This document shows positions 36,395 through 45,411 of a stretch of DNA of 64,000 nt, one piece after another (within the stretch, counting starts at the first letter, position 1; the number at the start of each line of letters is the position of its first letter). A model generated the notes under the pieces. That model worked only from the letters and a program-made list of their open reading frames with translations. It did not search any database and was not told the origin of the DNA. The DNA is taken from positions 16,907 to 80,906 of the forward strand of contig NZ_SNWE01000021.1 of assembly GCF_004362395.1 (NCBI RefSeq), in the 5' to 3' direction. Position numbers and translations under genes: made by a program. This DNA comes from Salegentibacter sp. 24. GTDB taxonomy: Bacteria > Bacteroidota > Bacteroidia > Flavobacteriales > Flavobacteriaceae.

Positions 36395-37519
36395 TTAGCT
36401 AAAAAGGGCTAAATATTTCTTGAAAGCATAAATCTTTCCCCTTTTACTTCCAGTTACTTCTGTTAAAATTTCTAGCTCTTCTAAATCGCTTATTAAATTG
36501 TAAGCTGTTCTATTGGATACACCGGCAACCTCTTCAACCTTTTTAGGATCAATCACAGGTCTTGTTAATAAGTACTGTAAGATTTTTTGAGCATTATTTG
36601 CTCTCGATCCAAGGGTTTGAATTTTTAATTCAGATTGCTGTTTTAATTTTAGTATTTCGTCAAAAGTATCAACACCCTTTTTCGCTGTTTCGATAATCCC
36701 TACTAGGAAGAATTTAAGCCATTGTTTTAGATCATTATTAGACCTTACGCGCATTAAATTATCGTAGTATAAATTTTTATTTCTTTCAAAAAAGTCTGAT
36801 AAATATAAAATAGGCTTTTTAAGAATTTCCTTATCAACTAAATAAAGGGTTATTAATAATCTCCCTACTCGACCATTTCCATCTAAAAAAGGGTGAATTG
36901 TTTCAAACTGATAATGAATAATTCCTATTTTCAAAAGATCTGGAAAAAATAGGTCTTGATTGTGGGTAAACTTTTCTAAATCACTCATTAGTCCCCCCAA
37001 TGTTGTGTGAACTGGAGGAATAAAAGTAGCATCATTAATTGAAGCTCCTCCGATCCAATTTTGACTTTTTCTAAATTCACCAGGTTGTTTATGTTCACCC
37101 CTTACTCCTTGTAATAAAATTTTGTGAGTCTCTTTAATAAGCCTACTAGAAAAGGGAATCTCATTCAACATATCAATAGCTCTACTCATAGCGGAAATAT
37201 AGTTTTGTACTTCTTCCCAGTCATCTCTCTTCTCATTACTTACGTCTTCTTTGTCTAGTAAAGCTTCTTCCATATTAGTTTGTGTACCTTCTATTTTACT
37301 ACTTTGTGTAGCTTCTTTCAGTACGTGCATGCTAATAAAAAGATCTATGTCGGGAATATGTTCGCTATACATATCAAGTCTGCCTAATTGCCTATCCGCC
37401 TTAGATAACAAACTTAGAATTTCCATATCTTCAAGTAACCATTCTTTATTTATAGGATTAGGTTGAAAGCTTTTATAATGTCCTTGATTTATATACTTGC
37501 CCGATTTGAAATTTTGCAT
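36395..37519 (-). CDS. Fic family protein with C-terminal winged helix
   Basis: A 374-residue Fic-domain protein, typically an AMP-transferase. Residues ~30-110 are a Fic_N-like helical region that includes an SKIEGTQTNMEEAL inhibitory-type motif; the catalytic HPFLDGNGRVGRLL is at about 208-221 and is complete. The C-terminal ~70 residues are a winged HTH (KKVEEVAGVSNRTAYNLISD). DNA binding fits the two palindromes in its own upstream region (37552-37621). Such solitary Fic proteins may self-regulate or act in a toxin-like way; the target is unknown. Confidence 0.92.
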   Translation of the reverse strand: MQNFKSGKYINQGHYKSFQPNPINKEWLLEDMEILSLLSKADRQLGRLDMYSEHIPDIDLFISMHVLKEATQSSKIEGTQTNMEEALLDKEDVSNEKRDDWEEVQNYISAMSRAIDMLNEIPFSSRLIKETHKILLQGVRGEHKQPGEFRKSQNWIGGASINDATFIPPVHTTLGGLMSDLEKFTHNQDLFFPDLLKIGIIHYQFETIHPFLDGNGRVGRLLITLYLVDKEILKKPILYLSDFFERNKNLYYDNLMRVRSNNDLKQWLKFFLVGIIETAKKGVDTFDEILKLKQQSELKIQTLGSRANNAQKILQYLLTRPVIDPKKVEEVAGVSNRTAYNLISDLEELEILTEVTGSKRGKIYAFKKYLALFS

Positions 37520-37551
37520 AAAAAAGATAAGAATTACAATTTGAAAAACAC

Positions 37552-37621
37552 TATTGCAAAATATGCATTTTTATTGCAATAAGATATACGCTATTGTAAA
37601 AAAGCGTGTTTTTTTACAATA
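37552..37621. promoter_or_regulatory. two 30-bp palindromic operators upstream of the Fic gene
   Basis: 37552-37581 has arms TATTGCAA / TTGCAATA around an ATGCAT centre. 37592-37621 has arms TATTGTAAAAAA / TTTTTTTACAATA around GCGTG. They are the same length, related in half-site, and their centres lie 40 bp apart, 33-103 bp upstream of the Fic start. Likely binding sites for the Fic protein's winged helix. Confidence 0.65.
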
Positions 37622-37792
37622 ACAAAATTGTAATTGCAGATACTGCCTTTATAATTCATCAATTACACTTACCCTTACATATACTACTCTTTTCCTTTAT
37701 TAAGATTTTTGTGAAAAATGTTAGAAGAGTTAGATGCATGAATCTATTATTTTTCTTTTAGCTATATTTAATAGCCTGAAGCGTTATTAATT

Positions 37793-38467
37793 ATGGAAAA
37801 ATTTATTCTTGAATCTGGAAAAGCACTGGCTAGATTAAGATCTGGAATAAATGATTTCATTGAGGACAAAATAGAGGGAAATGTCACCAACCTAATTCTT
37901 TTTATCCTGTCTTTTTTTATTCTCTTCGTCACCAGCTTCAGTTTAATTTTTGGTGTCAAAACCATAATAGATGGTTATGTCTATTTTCTAATACTTCTTA
38001 TAGTGCTGGCGGTAGTTTTGGTTTGGCTGGCCATATTCTATGAATCAGATAAACACCTGGAGACCGACCGACATAATTTTAAGGTGGAGCCAATTAATAA
38101 ATACCGGATAAGGTTTGAATACATCAACCTTGATAAAAACGCTAAAGAGCAGTTCTTTAGATTGCTTAAAGGCCGAAAGGTTCAGGAGAAGATCAATTTC
38201 ACCGTTGGGAATAAAAGCGGAGACTCCGCAAACCACAGAATTTTGTTTGTTTTATTTGATGAATTGTTAGTTGGTGGAATTCAAGATTGCTCCGGAGAAA
38301 GGAAACGTGACTTTTTCCAGTTGCTGATGAATTCCTTTTTGATGAACAACGAACCGCTCAAAGAAAACACTTTAAAAACCAGTTTTTCCGCCTGGAAAAA
38401 CGAACAGGAAAAAATTAATTCCCGAAACCAGCGCAAATTCATCCGACAGATGTTGAATAAAGAATAA
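37793..38467 (+). CDS. hypothetical membrane-anchored protein
   Basis: A 224-residue protein with two adjacent N-terminal membrane helices (about 32-55 and 62-85) and a soluble C-terminal domain of about 135 residues rich in Lys/Asn, containing KNAKEQFFRLLKGRKVQEKINF. I do not recognise a family. It lies before the HTH/primase genes and shares their direction, so it may belong to the replication/mobilization module of the island, as similar proteins do in Bacteroidetes mobilizable elements. That role is inference. Confidence 0.6.
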   Translation: MEKFILESGKALARLRSGINDFIEDKIEGNVTNLILFILSFFILFVTSFSLIFGVKTIIDGYVYFLILLIVLAVVLVWLAIFYESDKHLETDRHNFKVEPINKYRIRFEYINLDKNAKEQFFRLLKGRKVQEKINFTVGNKSGDSANHRILFVLFDELLVGGIQDCSGERKRDFFQLLMNSFLMNNEPLKENTLKTSFSAWKNEQEKINSRNQRKFIRQMLNKE

Positions 38468-38591
38468 TTATAGCATAATTCCCTTCTTGTTTGAATTACT
38501 CTATTGATTTATAGGTATTTGCTTTCCTAAGTTTGTCCTGTACAAAATCGTAAAAGGCCTTTTACTCATTTCTAATTTTAACCATATAGTT

Positions 38592-38882
38592 ATGAATGAG
38601 CAGGAACAAGTAGTGGGTTTATTGGAGGATATTAAAGTGCTTCTTTCCCACACCAAGAAAGTAATGAACGTGGAAGACCTGGCACAATATACGGGTCTCT
38701 CCAAAAGTAAGATCTATAAGCTTACCCATTTAAAGCTTATCCCAATGGGGAATAATCCGAACATCCGTCAGAAGTTTTTCGACAAGGAAAAAATCGATGC
38801 CTGGCTCCTGGGAGAACCGGACCTATCCGATGCCTACCTTGAGGATCAGTTCAACAAGAACCTATTGAAGAACCGCAAGTAA
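38592..38882 (+). CDS. helix-turn-helix (excisionase-type) DNA-binding protein
   Basis: A 96-residue protein with a short coiled N-terminus and a MerR-like/excisionase winged HTH (MNVEDLAQYTGLSKSKIYKL) that continues into the wing segment NIRQKFFDKEKIDAWLL. Such proteins precede replication genes in Bacteroidetes mobilizable elements and can act as excision directionality factors or as repressors of the module. It is 34 bp before the primase-helicase gene, probably the same operon. Confidence 0.85.
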   Translation: MNEQEQVVGLLEDIKVLLSHTKKVMNVEDLAQYTGLSKSKIYKLTHLKLIPMGNNPNIRQKFFDKEKIDAWLLGEPDLSDAYLEDQFNKNLLKNRK

Positions 38883-38916
38883 TCACTTGCTATTTACTCA
38901 ACCTTAAAAAAACATT

Positions 38917-40122
38917 ATGATGAAAAATTCATCTTATATCCGTGTGGGTACGAGTTACTATAAAATAGTAGTAATGCCCACAATTGCCGGGAACTTCAAC
39001 GAAGTTTTGATTCCCTGGAATATCGAGACCTTACGACAGGACCACGGTAAAGGCTTTGTTGGAAGTATTAAAAAATATGAAGGCTTTACCTGTATCCCGA
39101 GCCACCTGGATTTTAAACAGGTACATCACGGTTTTTATAATACTTACGCTCCCTTATCTACTTTGCCCAGTAGCGGTAAAGTAGATTATTCACTGCTGTT
39201 CGTTAAGCACATTTTCGGCAACCAATTCGAATTAGGCCTTGATTATTTGCAACTCTTGTATACAAAGCCCATTCAGATGTTACCCATACTATGCCTGGTT
39301 TCTAAAGAACGGGTGACTGGAAAAACTACTTTTCTTAAATGGCTCAAAGCTATCTTCGAAAATAACCTGACTTATCTCACCAATGATAGTTTCAGCAGTC
39401 AGTTTAATACTGATTGGACGCATAAACTCCTTATCTGTATTGACGAGGTTTTATTTAATAGGGAGGAACTCACCGAACGAATTAAATACCTCAGTACTAC
39501 CGATTTTAATAAACTGGAGGCTAAAGGTAAAGATAAGCGGGAAGTTGAGTTTTTCGGAAAGTTTATCCTCTGTAGTAATAATGAAGATAACTTCATTAAG
39601 ATCGATAGCGAAGAAACCCGCTTTTGGGTTTTGAAAGTTCCATCCCTACAAAAGGAGGAAACTCATTTTTTAGACCATCTGAAGGCAGAAATCCCCGCTT
39701 TTTTATATTACCTCCAGCAGCGGGAATTAGCTACAACTCATAAAACCAGAATGTGGTTTGCTCCAGTGCAGATAAGAACCAATGCACTAGAGAACCTGAT
39801 GCAAAACAACCGGAATCGGGTGGAAAAAGAATTAGCAAACATGATGCTGGATGCTATGGAAAATTTTGATCTTGAGGAAGTTGAAATTTGTCCTTTAGAT
39901 GCTTTGCAGATTTTAAATAGAACCCGGGTTAAAACCGATTTAACCCAACTACGGCAGATATTAAAGAAGGACTGGAAATTAAATAACCAGGATAATTCCC
40001 TAAAATATCGAAAGCTATATATGTGGCAGGAGGGTGGCCTCGGACTTATCGATGGGAAGGGACGCTATTACACGGTTAAAAAATCGTTTTTATTACAGAA
40101 TTTCAGGGAAGATATAAAGTGA
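38917..40122 (+). CDS. primase-helicase-like P-loop ATPase (DUF5906-like)
   Basis: A 401-residue protein with an SF3-like ATPase core. Seen: a Walker A-like loop SKERVTGKTTFLKWLKAIF at about residue 129-147 and a Walker B-like hydrophobic strand LLICIDEVLF at about 170-179, with KFILCSNNEDNF as the sensor-1 Asn region. These are features of VapE/primase-associated helicases of mobile elements. It is followed after 274 bp by a CHC2-type primase. The likely role is replication of the excised circular form of the island. Confidence 0.8.
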   Translation: MMKNSSYIRVGTSYYKIVVMPTIAGNFNEVLIPWNIETLRQDHGKGFVGSIKKYEGFTCIPSHLDFKQVHHGFYNTYAPLSTLPSSGKVDYSLLFVKHIFGNQFELGLDYLQLLYTKPIQMLPILCLVSKERVTGKTTFLKWLKAIFENNLTYLTNDSFSSQFNTDWTHKLLICIDEVLFNREELTERIKYLSTTDFNKLEAKGKDKREVEFFGKFILCSNNEDNFIKIDSEETRFWVLKVPSLQKEETHFLDHLKAEIPAFLYYLQQRELATTHKTRMWFAPVQIRTNALENLMQNNRNRVEKELANMMLDAMENFDLEEVEICPLDALQILNRTRVKTDLTQLRQILKKDWKLNNQDNSLKYRKLYMWQEGGLGLIDGKGRYYTVKKSFLLQNFREDIK

Positions 40123-40307
40123 TGAATTGATGCGTAAATGATGATACCGAAAAGCTGCTAATTCAGGGGTTTTAGGAGTGATTAGCCCTGAATTTAGTGA
40201 GAACAGTAAACAAACCCTCTAGGAATATACTTTTATTATTTATTCTTTTTTTGATGAATGATGACAGATAGTAAAATAGCCCAGTGATAGCAATGGTTTT
40301 GCCCAGC

Positions 40308-40346
40308 ATCGTTTTGTCATCACTTTGTCATCAAAAATAAAACGAT
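40308..40346. repeat. nested repeats between the helicase and primase genes (candidate origin or operator)
   Basis: Two direct copies of TTTGTCATCA (40313-40322 and 40324-40333; 11-bp spacing) are enclosed by an inverted repeat ATCGTTTT / AAAACGAT (40308-40315 and 40339-40346). A related TGATGACA in the other direction lies near 40257-40265. The position between two replication genes suggests an initiation or control site. No protein is shown to bind. Confidence 0.45.
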
Positions 40347-40396
40347 ACTGAAATTTGAATGGATTTGATGGAATTTGAAACGAAAACAGCAAAAAA

Positions 40397-41269
40397 ATGG
40401 AAAACATAGAAACATCAAAAAGCTGGGAAAAAGCTCGTAATATTTGCATCGTAAAAACGCTTGCAAAATTAGGGCACTTTCCCAGCAGGAAAACGGAAAA
40501 AGAAGCTTGGTTTCTGAGTCCCCTGCGGTCAGAAACGCAAGCCTCTTTTAGCGTCTCTCTACACAAGAACCTATGGTATGACTTCGGAATGGGCAAAGGT
40601 GGTTCCATCATTGACCTTATTATGGAAATGAAATCCTGCACTATAAATGAAGCGCTGGAATACTTGATGAACGATAGGACTGCATTTTCCTTCAGACCAC
40701 TAAAAACTGAAGGTCGTTGGAAGCAAGCAGAAATTCGAATTCTGGATGTAGAAGATATCTACCTGCAGGGACTAATTGATTATCTAAAATCTCGGAATAT
40801 ACCTCTGGAGGTTGGCAATAATTACTGCAAACAGATTTGGTATAACTGTAAAGGGAAGCGGTTTTTTGCGATCGGGCTTCAAAACCATCTAGGAGGCTGG
40901 GAACTTCGAAATAAATATTTTAAAAACTCCAGTAGCCCTAAAACCTTTTCCCTCATTGAAAACGATTCCAAACAGCTACTCATCACGGAAGGGATGTTTG
41001 ATATGCTATCACTGGCTACCATTGATGAAGATTTAGTACAAAGTTCAGATAGTATCATTTTAAATTCCCTGGCTTTTATAAAGCGGATCGAATCTTTGAT
41101 TCCAAAATATAAGCGGGTTTTACTCTTCCTGGATAATGATCCCGCTGGTAAAAAAGCAACGGCTTCGCTTTTAAACCAATATAACCATATCACCGATCAC
41201 AGTGATTCTTATAAAGATTATGTAGATCTCAATGAAAAATTAAAAGATGAAAAAGCCTGGAAAAAATAA
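40397..41269 (+). CDS. CHC2-zinc-finger/Toprim DNA primase
   Basis: A 290-residue small primase of mobile elements. The N-terminal half carries a degenerate CHC2-type fold (SPLRSETQASFSVSLHKNLWYDFGMGKGGSIIDLIMEM); the C-terminal half is a Toprim domain with LLITEGMFDMLSL (catalytic Glu) and VLLFLDNDPAGKKATASLL (DxD). Length and layout match primases of Bacteroidetes mobilizable transposons. The end overlaps the mobC start by 23 bp, so these genes are coupled. Confidence 0.9.
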   Translation: MENIETSKSWEKARNICIVKTLAKLGHFPSRKTEKEAWFLSPLRSETQASFSVSLHKNLWYDFGMGKGGSIIDLIMEMKSCTINEALEYLMNDRTAFSFRPLKTEGRWKQAEIRILDVEDIYLQGLIDYLKSRNIPLEVGNNYCKQIWYNCKGKRFFAIGLQNHLGGWELRNKYFKNSSSPKTFSLIENDSKQLLITEGMFDMLSLATIDEDLVQSSDSIILNSLAFIKRIESLIPKYKRVLLFLDNDPAGKKATASLLNQYNHITDHSDSYKDYVDLNEKLKDEKAWKK

Positions 41270-41789
41270 GGATCAAGTAGGAGGTAAAAGTAAAATAAGC
41301 TGGGAAGAAGCTTTGGCTAATACCAAGAGACAACACGATAAAATGTATGGCAGAATAGATCAAAAAGCTGAGTTGGAAAAGAAGGAGCTTAAACTATCTG
41401 TACCGACTTTGGAAGGGAATGCAAGATGTGTGCCTGTGGGCACAATCTTGATTGCTCCCGGTGGTCGCAATGAAAAAAAAGAGAGGTTTAAGGGGAAAAG
41501 TGAATGGATAAAATTCAGATGTTCTATATACGAAAAGAAGATGCTCAGGATCAAAGCGAAACAAAGCGGACTTACTTTAAGTGAGTTTTGCAGAAAGGCT
41601 GTTTATGAAAAAGAGATCAAAGAACGGCTTTCTGATGATCATATCGAGATCTATAAAACCCTCCATAAATTTCATAATAACTTTAAATCTATCGGGAATA
41701 TGTACCGGAAGAAAAATCCTAAACTGACCAGGGAAGTTTATGGACTGGCCAATTTGATCAAAGCTCATCTTGAAAAGTTGAGAGGATGA
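41247..41789 (+). CDS. mobC: MobC-like mobilization protein (relaxosome accessory)
   Basis: A 180-residue basic protein. The N-terminal ~75 residues are linker-like; residues ~88-180 form a ribbon-helix-helix and MobC-like helical region (WIKFRCSIYEKKMLRIKAKQ, SGLTLSEFCRKAVYEKEIKE). MobC proteins bind oriT and help the relaxase nick. It overlaps the primase by 23 bp and the relaxase by 4 bp, a tightly coupled cassette. Confidence 0.87.
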   Translation: MKKPGKNKDQVGGKSKISWEEALANTKRQHDKMYGRIDQKAELEKKELKLSVPTLEGNARCVPVGTILIAPGGRNEKKERFKGKSEWIKFRCSIYEKKMLRIKAKQSGLTLSEFCRKAVYEKEIKERLSDDHIEIYKTLHKFHNNFKSIGNMYRKKNPKLTREVYGLANLIKAHLEKLRG

Positions 41790-42655
41790 TCGGGAAAGGA
41801 AAAGCGATATCGCATACCCAGGCTTCGATGGCCTATGGCTGGAACCAGGAGAAAGATGCCGAGGTAGTCTATTCGCAAAATATTACCGGGGACACGCCTA
41901 AGGAAGTAACGGCAGAATTTAGGATTACCCAGGAACTTAATGAAAACTGTGAAAAGAACACCCTCTCTTTTGTACTAAGTCCAACTATAGATGATGGGAA
42001 ATATTTGGAGAAGAAAGAGCTATCCAGGATCTGTGAGCAATTTATGAAACAGATGAATTTGAAAGACCGGCAGGCCATTGCCTTTGTTCACCGGGATAAA
42101 GCGCATAAGCATATTCATCTTTATGTGAACCGGATTGATTTTAAAGGGGTAGCCTACAATGATAGCTTTATTGGAAAACGAAGTCAACTGGCTGCAGAGA
42201 AAGTAGCTGAGAAAATGCAGCTGACTACCGTAAAACAGGTGCAGTGGGAAAAGCAGCATAATCTTTCTGCTATTCGTTCTGAAATCAAAAGGCGTCACGA
42301 TCTCACGATGCAGCAGTTTAAACCAAGAACGTTCCAGGATTATATAAAGGGAATGGAAACGAATGGCGTGAAGGTGATTCCCTCGATCAATAAAGCGAAT
42401 AAGCTGCAGGGCTTTCGGTTTGAATTTGATAAATATAATTTAAAAGGAAGCGAAGTGCACCGCTCAATGACCGGAGGCAATATTGGAAAATCCCTGGCTT
42501 CAGAAAAAAGTATGTCTAGCTTCCTAAAGGAAAATACCCAGCTAAAACTTGCCGGCAAAACGGTAGAGCTTTCTACCGGGATGACCAAAGCAATTGCAAA
42601 ACATGTAATTAAGAAAATAATCTCTAAAGGTATGGATGCCGGGATGGGATTCTAA
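41786..42655 (+). CDS. mobA: relaxase/mobilization nuclease (MobA/VirD2 type)
   Basis: A 289-residue MOBP-type relaxase that nicks oriT and pilots the strand in conjugal transfer. The N-terminal half carries the HUH-type metal triad motif HKHIHLYVNRID, preceded by AIAFVHRDKAH. Tyr residues near the N-terminus (MAYGW, VVYSQN) are candidates for the nicking residue. It is shorter than plasmid MobA proteins but typical for Bacteroidetes mobilizable elements. No coupling protein or T4SS lies in the window, so transfer needs a helper. Confidence 0.92.
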   Translation: MIGKGKAISHTQASMAYGWNQEKDAEVVYSQNITGDTPKEVTAEFRITQELNENCEKNTLSFVLSPTIDDGKYLEKKELSRICEQFMKQMNLKDRQAIAFVHRDKAHKHIHLYVNRIDFKGVAYNDSFIGKRSQLAAEKVAEKMQLTTVKQVQWEKQHNLSAIRSEIKRRHDLTMQQFKPRTFQDYIKGMETNGVKVIPSINKANKLQGFRFEFDKYNLKGSEVHRSMTGGNIGKSLASEKSMSSFLKENTQLKLAGKTVELSTGMTKAIAKHVIKKIISKGMDAGMGF

Positions 42656-42666
42656 AAATTCGTATT

Positions 42667-42966
42667 ATGGCAAAATTAGAACAACTTAGTGAACTGCTGG
42701 TTTCAGAAATCAGCCAGTTTGAAAAAACATTACAAAGGTTGGAAAGAATCCAGAAGGAGAAGATCGGAATTGATACTGCTGATTTTGAAATGGTGCTCTT
42801 GAAACACCAGGAAAAGATGGAAAAAGATTTTAATCAATATTCATTAGAAATGAAATCGCTTGGGGTGAAACTAAGAGAGGCTAAAGCCTATCCGGTGTGG
42901 GCTTTGACCTTGTTTACGGTTTCTCTAATGACTAACGTAGTTTTGATCTTTCTATTAATTTCTTAA
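42667..42966 (+). CDS. small coiled-coil protein with C-terminal membrane anchor
   Basis: 99 residues: a long charged helix (about 1-75, with heptad-like LERIQKEKIG and KMEKDFNQYSLEMKSLGVKL) and one C-terminal membrane helix (VWALTLFTVSLMTNVVLIFL). It follows the relaxase by 11 bp and is probably the last gene of the mobilization operon. Similar small anchored coiled-coil proteins occur at this place in Bacteroidetes mobilizable elements. Function is unknown. Confidence 0.75.
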   Translation: MAKLEQLSELLVSEISQFEKTLQRLERIQKEKIGIDTADFEMVLLKHQEKMEKDFNQYSLEMKSLGVKLREAKAYPVWALTLFTVSLMTNVVLIFLLIS

Positions 42967-43197
42967 ACCTTTATTGGGCATAAGCGTATTCGGAGATAAT
43001 AATATCAGCTGTAATACTCAATTCGTAATTATATTATAGTGCGGATTAACGTGTATTTCTTGGTACCAATCCCAATATTACCATCAAATCCAGGATCTCG
43101 AATTATTTGAACTGCTTTCCATTAAAAATAGGTTTTCTAATTAAAGTGCCCATACATAAATAAGTTTTGCTTGGAAAGAATTGGAAAAATTGGGATT

Positions 43198-43731
43198 CTA
43201 GAAGTTCATACATGCGGTACAATCAGGTTCCCCGGTGAGTTGGCCGTTTTCATCAATTTTATATTTACAGCATTCATTAAATCGTTGTTTTAAATAGTCT
43301 TTTGTTCTCCTAATCCGCGCTTTTACATTAGGCAGACTAATATTTAATTCACGGGCGGTTTCGGTTTGGGTTTTACCTTTGAAGTAAACCAGATCAATTA
43401 CCGCCTTATAATGGGAAGGCAATTCTTCAATAAAACGATCGAAACAACAAATATCCTGGTATTCTTCAGCCACGGCTGTTTTTTCGCTTTCTAAATGGAC
43501 TACGTATTTATTTTCTCTTTTGAAATAATCATTAAGCTCATTTCGTACAATTTGAAATATCCAGGCCCTTACTTTTCCGGGACTCTCTAATTGATGCAGA
43601 TTCTTATGAGCTTTAAAAAAGGTATTCTGAAAAATATCTTTCGCGGCCGTTTTATTCTTAGCCTTTTTAAGGATAAAAAAATAAACTTCCTCACGATGCT
43701 TTCTCCATATTTCCTGCGTATCCATACTCAA
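43198..43731 (-). CDS. sigZ: ECF RNA polymerase sigma factor, SigZ-like
   Basis: A 177-residue sigma-70 family factor. Region 2 covers about 10-75 (AAKDIFQNTFFKAHKNL and VRAWIFQIVRNELNDYFKR), region 4 about 108-160 (IDLVYFKGKTQTETARELNI and SLPNVKARIRRTKDYLKQRF). The C-terminal tail has five Cys (CCKYK ... DCTACMNF), suggesting metal or redox sensing without a separate anti-sigma factor. The metallothionein-like gene 154 bp upstream on the same strand is a plausible target or partner. It is unrelated in sequence to the sigma factor at 46850. Confidence 0.9.
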   Translation of the reverse strand: MSMDTQEIWRKHREEVYFFILKKAKNKTAAKDIFQNTFFKAHKNLHQLESPGKVRAWIFQIVRNELNDYFKRENKYVVHLESEKTAVAEEYQDICCFDRFIEELPSHYKAVIDLVYFKGKTQTETARELNISLPNVKARIRRTKDYLKQRFNECCKYKIDENGQLTGEPDCTACMNF

Positions 43732-43885
43732 ATATAAAGATTTAGTAAGCTACTTCGGGCGAGCTCACGAAGCATTTAGAATTAATTTTTGATTTCGAGG
43801 TATCCCGGATGCTTCAATACGGGTATTTATCCCGAAACTTCGCAACGATATCCTAAGAAGGCTGCCCATTAAGACAGCCTTTTAT

Positions 43886-44002
43886 TTAGTTACAGCAACT
43901 ACATTTATTGCAATCACAGGTTTCGCAAGGACAGGTATTTTCTTTGCAGCTTACACAATTACAGTTTGTACAGTCACAATTGGTGCATTTACAAGTATTC
44001 AT
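43886..44002 (-). CDS. metallothionein-like cysteine-rich small protein
   Basis: A 38-residue ORF from ATG at 44002 to TAA at 43886. It has 14 Cys in CxC and CxxC spacing throughout (MNTCKCTNCDCTNCNC, then NTCPCETCDCNKCSCCN) and almost no hydrophobic residues. That composition is diagnostic of a metal-thiolate cluster protein and very unlikely by chance. It lies upstream of sigZ on the same strand, and the SigZ tail is also Cys-rich, suggesting a metal-response pair. The exact family is not identified and bound metals are unknown. Confidence 0.82.
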   Translation of the reverse strand: MNTCKCTNCDCTNCNCVSCKENTCPCETCDCNKCSCCN

Positions 44003-44153
44003 AATTTCACAGATTTATGATTTATAAGGTAGACTGGAAATAACGAAAAAGGATACTCTTATTATTAAAAAATAATAAATAGATGTTTCTGAAAAGGTGC
44101 GCTAGCAAATATTTAAAACAAGCTATTCTAATGGGGAAGCTTATAGTTAGTAA

Positions 44154-45149
44154 TTAATGGCGAGATATAAGATTGACTATTACCTTGATCATCATTTCTT
44201 TATCGCCTGGGTGGCTTTCAGCAATTAATAAGGTCAATGCCACCAAAGCATTGTCCGGGATTACTTTATTCCCGGTTTGGGTATAAAGTATTTGATTTCG
44301 GTCTAGAAACCAGACAAATAAAAATGCGGCAATTCGTTTGTTTCCATCGGAAAATGAATGATTTTTGACCACAAAATACAGCAAGTGAGCTGCTTTTTCT
44401 TCGGTTGTGGGATAGAGATCCTCCCCTCCAAAAGTTTGATATATATTCTCCAGGGAGCCCTTAAAGGAATCGTCCTTCTCACGGCCAAAAAGTCCTTCAA
44501 ATTTTGTTTGTCTTCCTAGTTCATCTATTGCTTTTCGCGCTTCATTGTAGGTGATTTGAAAAACTTCGCGACTTCCTTCCTCAGGTACCTCCAGCCGCTG
44601 GTGGTCATAATCATCCAATAAATCCAGGGCGCGAGAATACTGGGCAATAATTTTTATTAGTCCGACTGATTCATCAGTATTAAGATCGTGTTCAGAAATA
44701 ACTTTTTCCTGCAAACGAACTACGTTTTTTAGTTCGTCGAGCTGGCGGGTTTTTTCTCGAAGTATTTTTTCATTGATGGAATATCCCTGTAGTAAGAATT
44801 CCTTTAGAACTTTATTAGCCCATTGTCTAAATAGAATACCGCGTTTAGAGTTAACCCGATAACCCACAGATATTACTACATCTAAATTATAGTGCATTCT
44901 ATCTCTGGCTACTTCTCTCTTTCCTTCCCGTTGAACCGTTCGGAATTTCCGAACAGTTGAATTATCATCTAACTCACCAGATGAGAATATGTGCTTAATG
45001 TGTTCACTAATATTAGCCTTACTTGATTCAAATAATGCGATCATTTGAGCTTGGGTAAGCCAAACCGTTTCTTCTTCAAGTCTTACATCAATTTGAGTTT
45101 GCCCGGTCTCTGTTTTATAAATCAGTATTTGATCCTGTTGCGATTCCAT
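44154..45149 (-). CDS. rhuM: RhuM-Fic/DOC fusion protein
   Basis: A 331-residue protein. Residues 1-150 are the RhuM virulence-protein domain (EEETVWLTQAQMIALFESSK, RGILFRQWANKVLKEFLLQG). Residues ~190-325 are a Fic/DOC domain with HSFSDGNKRIAAFLFVWFL, a complete HxFxDGNKR catalytic motif. RhuM-type N-termini resemble phage KilA/ANT DNA-binding domains. The fusion is common in mobile islands and may act as a toxin or defence component; the target is unknown. It reads in the same direction as, and is downstream of, the dCas12f-like locus. Confidence 0.9.
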   Translation of the reverse strand: MESQQDQILIYKTETGQTQIDVRLEEETVWLTQAQMIALFESSKANISEHIKHIFSSGELDDNSTVRKFRTVQREGKREVARDRMHYNLDVVISVGYRVNSKRGILFRQWANKVLKEFLLQGYSINEKILREKTRQLDELKNVVRLQEKVISEHDLNTDESVGLIKIIAQYSRALDLLDDYDHQRLEVPEEGSREVFQITYNEARKAIDELGRQTKFEGLFGREKDDSFKGSLENIYQTFGGEDLYPTTEEKAAHLLYFVVKNHSFSDGNKRIAAFLFVWFLDRNQILYTQTGNKVIPDNALVALTLLIAESHPGDKEMMIKVIVNLISRH

Positions 45150-45299
45150 AATCCTTTCAGAATATAAATTATTAGTAGCTTCTTGATTTCGAATTGAATA
45201 TAAACATTTTAATTATAGGGTAGTTTTAGGGGGAGTAACAACTTAAGGCAAAATTTTCTCCATATGAATATTACTGATTTGCTATGCAGGAATATTTAA

Positions 45300-45372
45300 T
45301 TTCCTTTTAGAATTTCCCCTTAACTAGATTATTTAAGTGAGTGAGATTTCACCCCCACCAGTACAAGCTCAT
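45300..45372 (-). ncRNA. decayed third copy of the guide-RNA scaffold
   Basis: On the minus strand the region opens with ATGAG and CTTGTAC, keeps TCTCACTCACTTAAAT and then lacks the CATATACAACAAAG block found in the two good copies. It is preceded by a recognisable fragment of the dcas12f 3' end (about 45373-45424). It is best read as an older, degenerate unit of the same tandem array and is probably inactive. Confidence 0.5.
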
Positions 45373-45411
45373 AATTTAATCAAATAAGTACCGACCTTGT
45401 ATTTTATTTTG

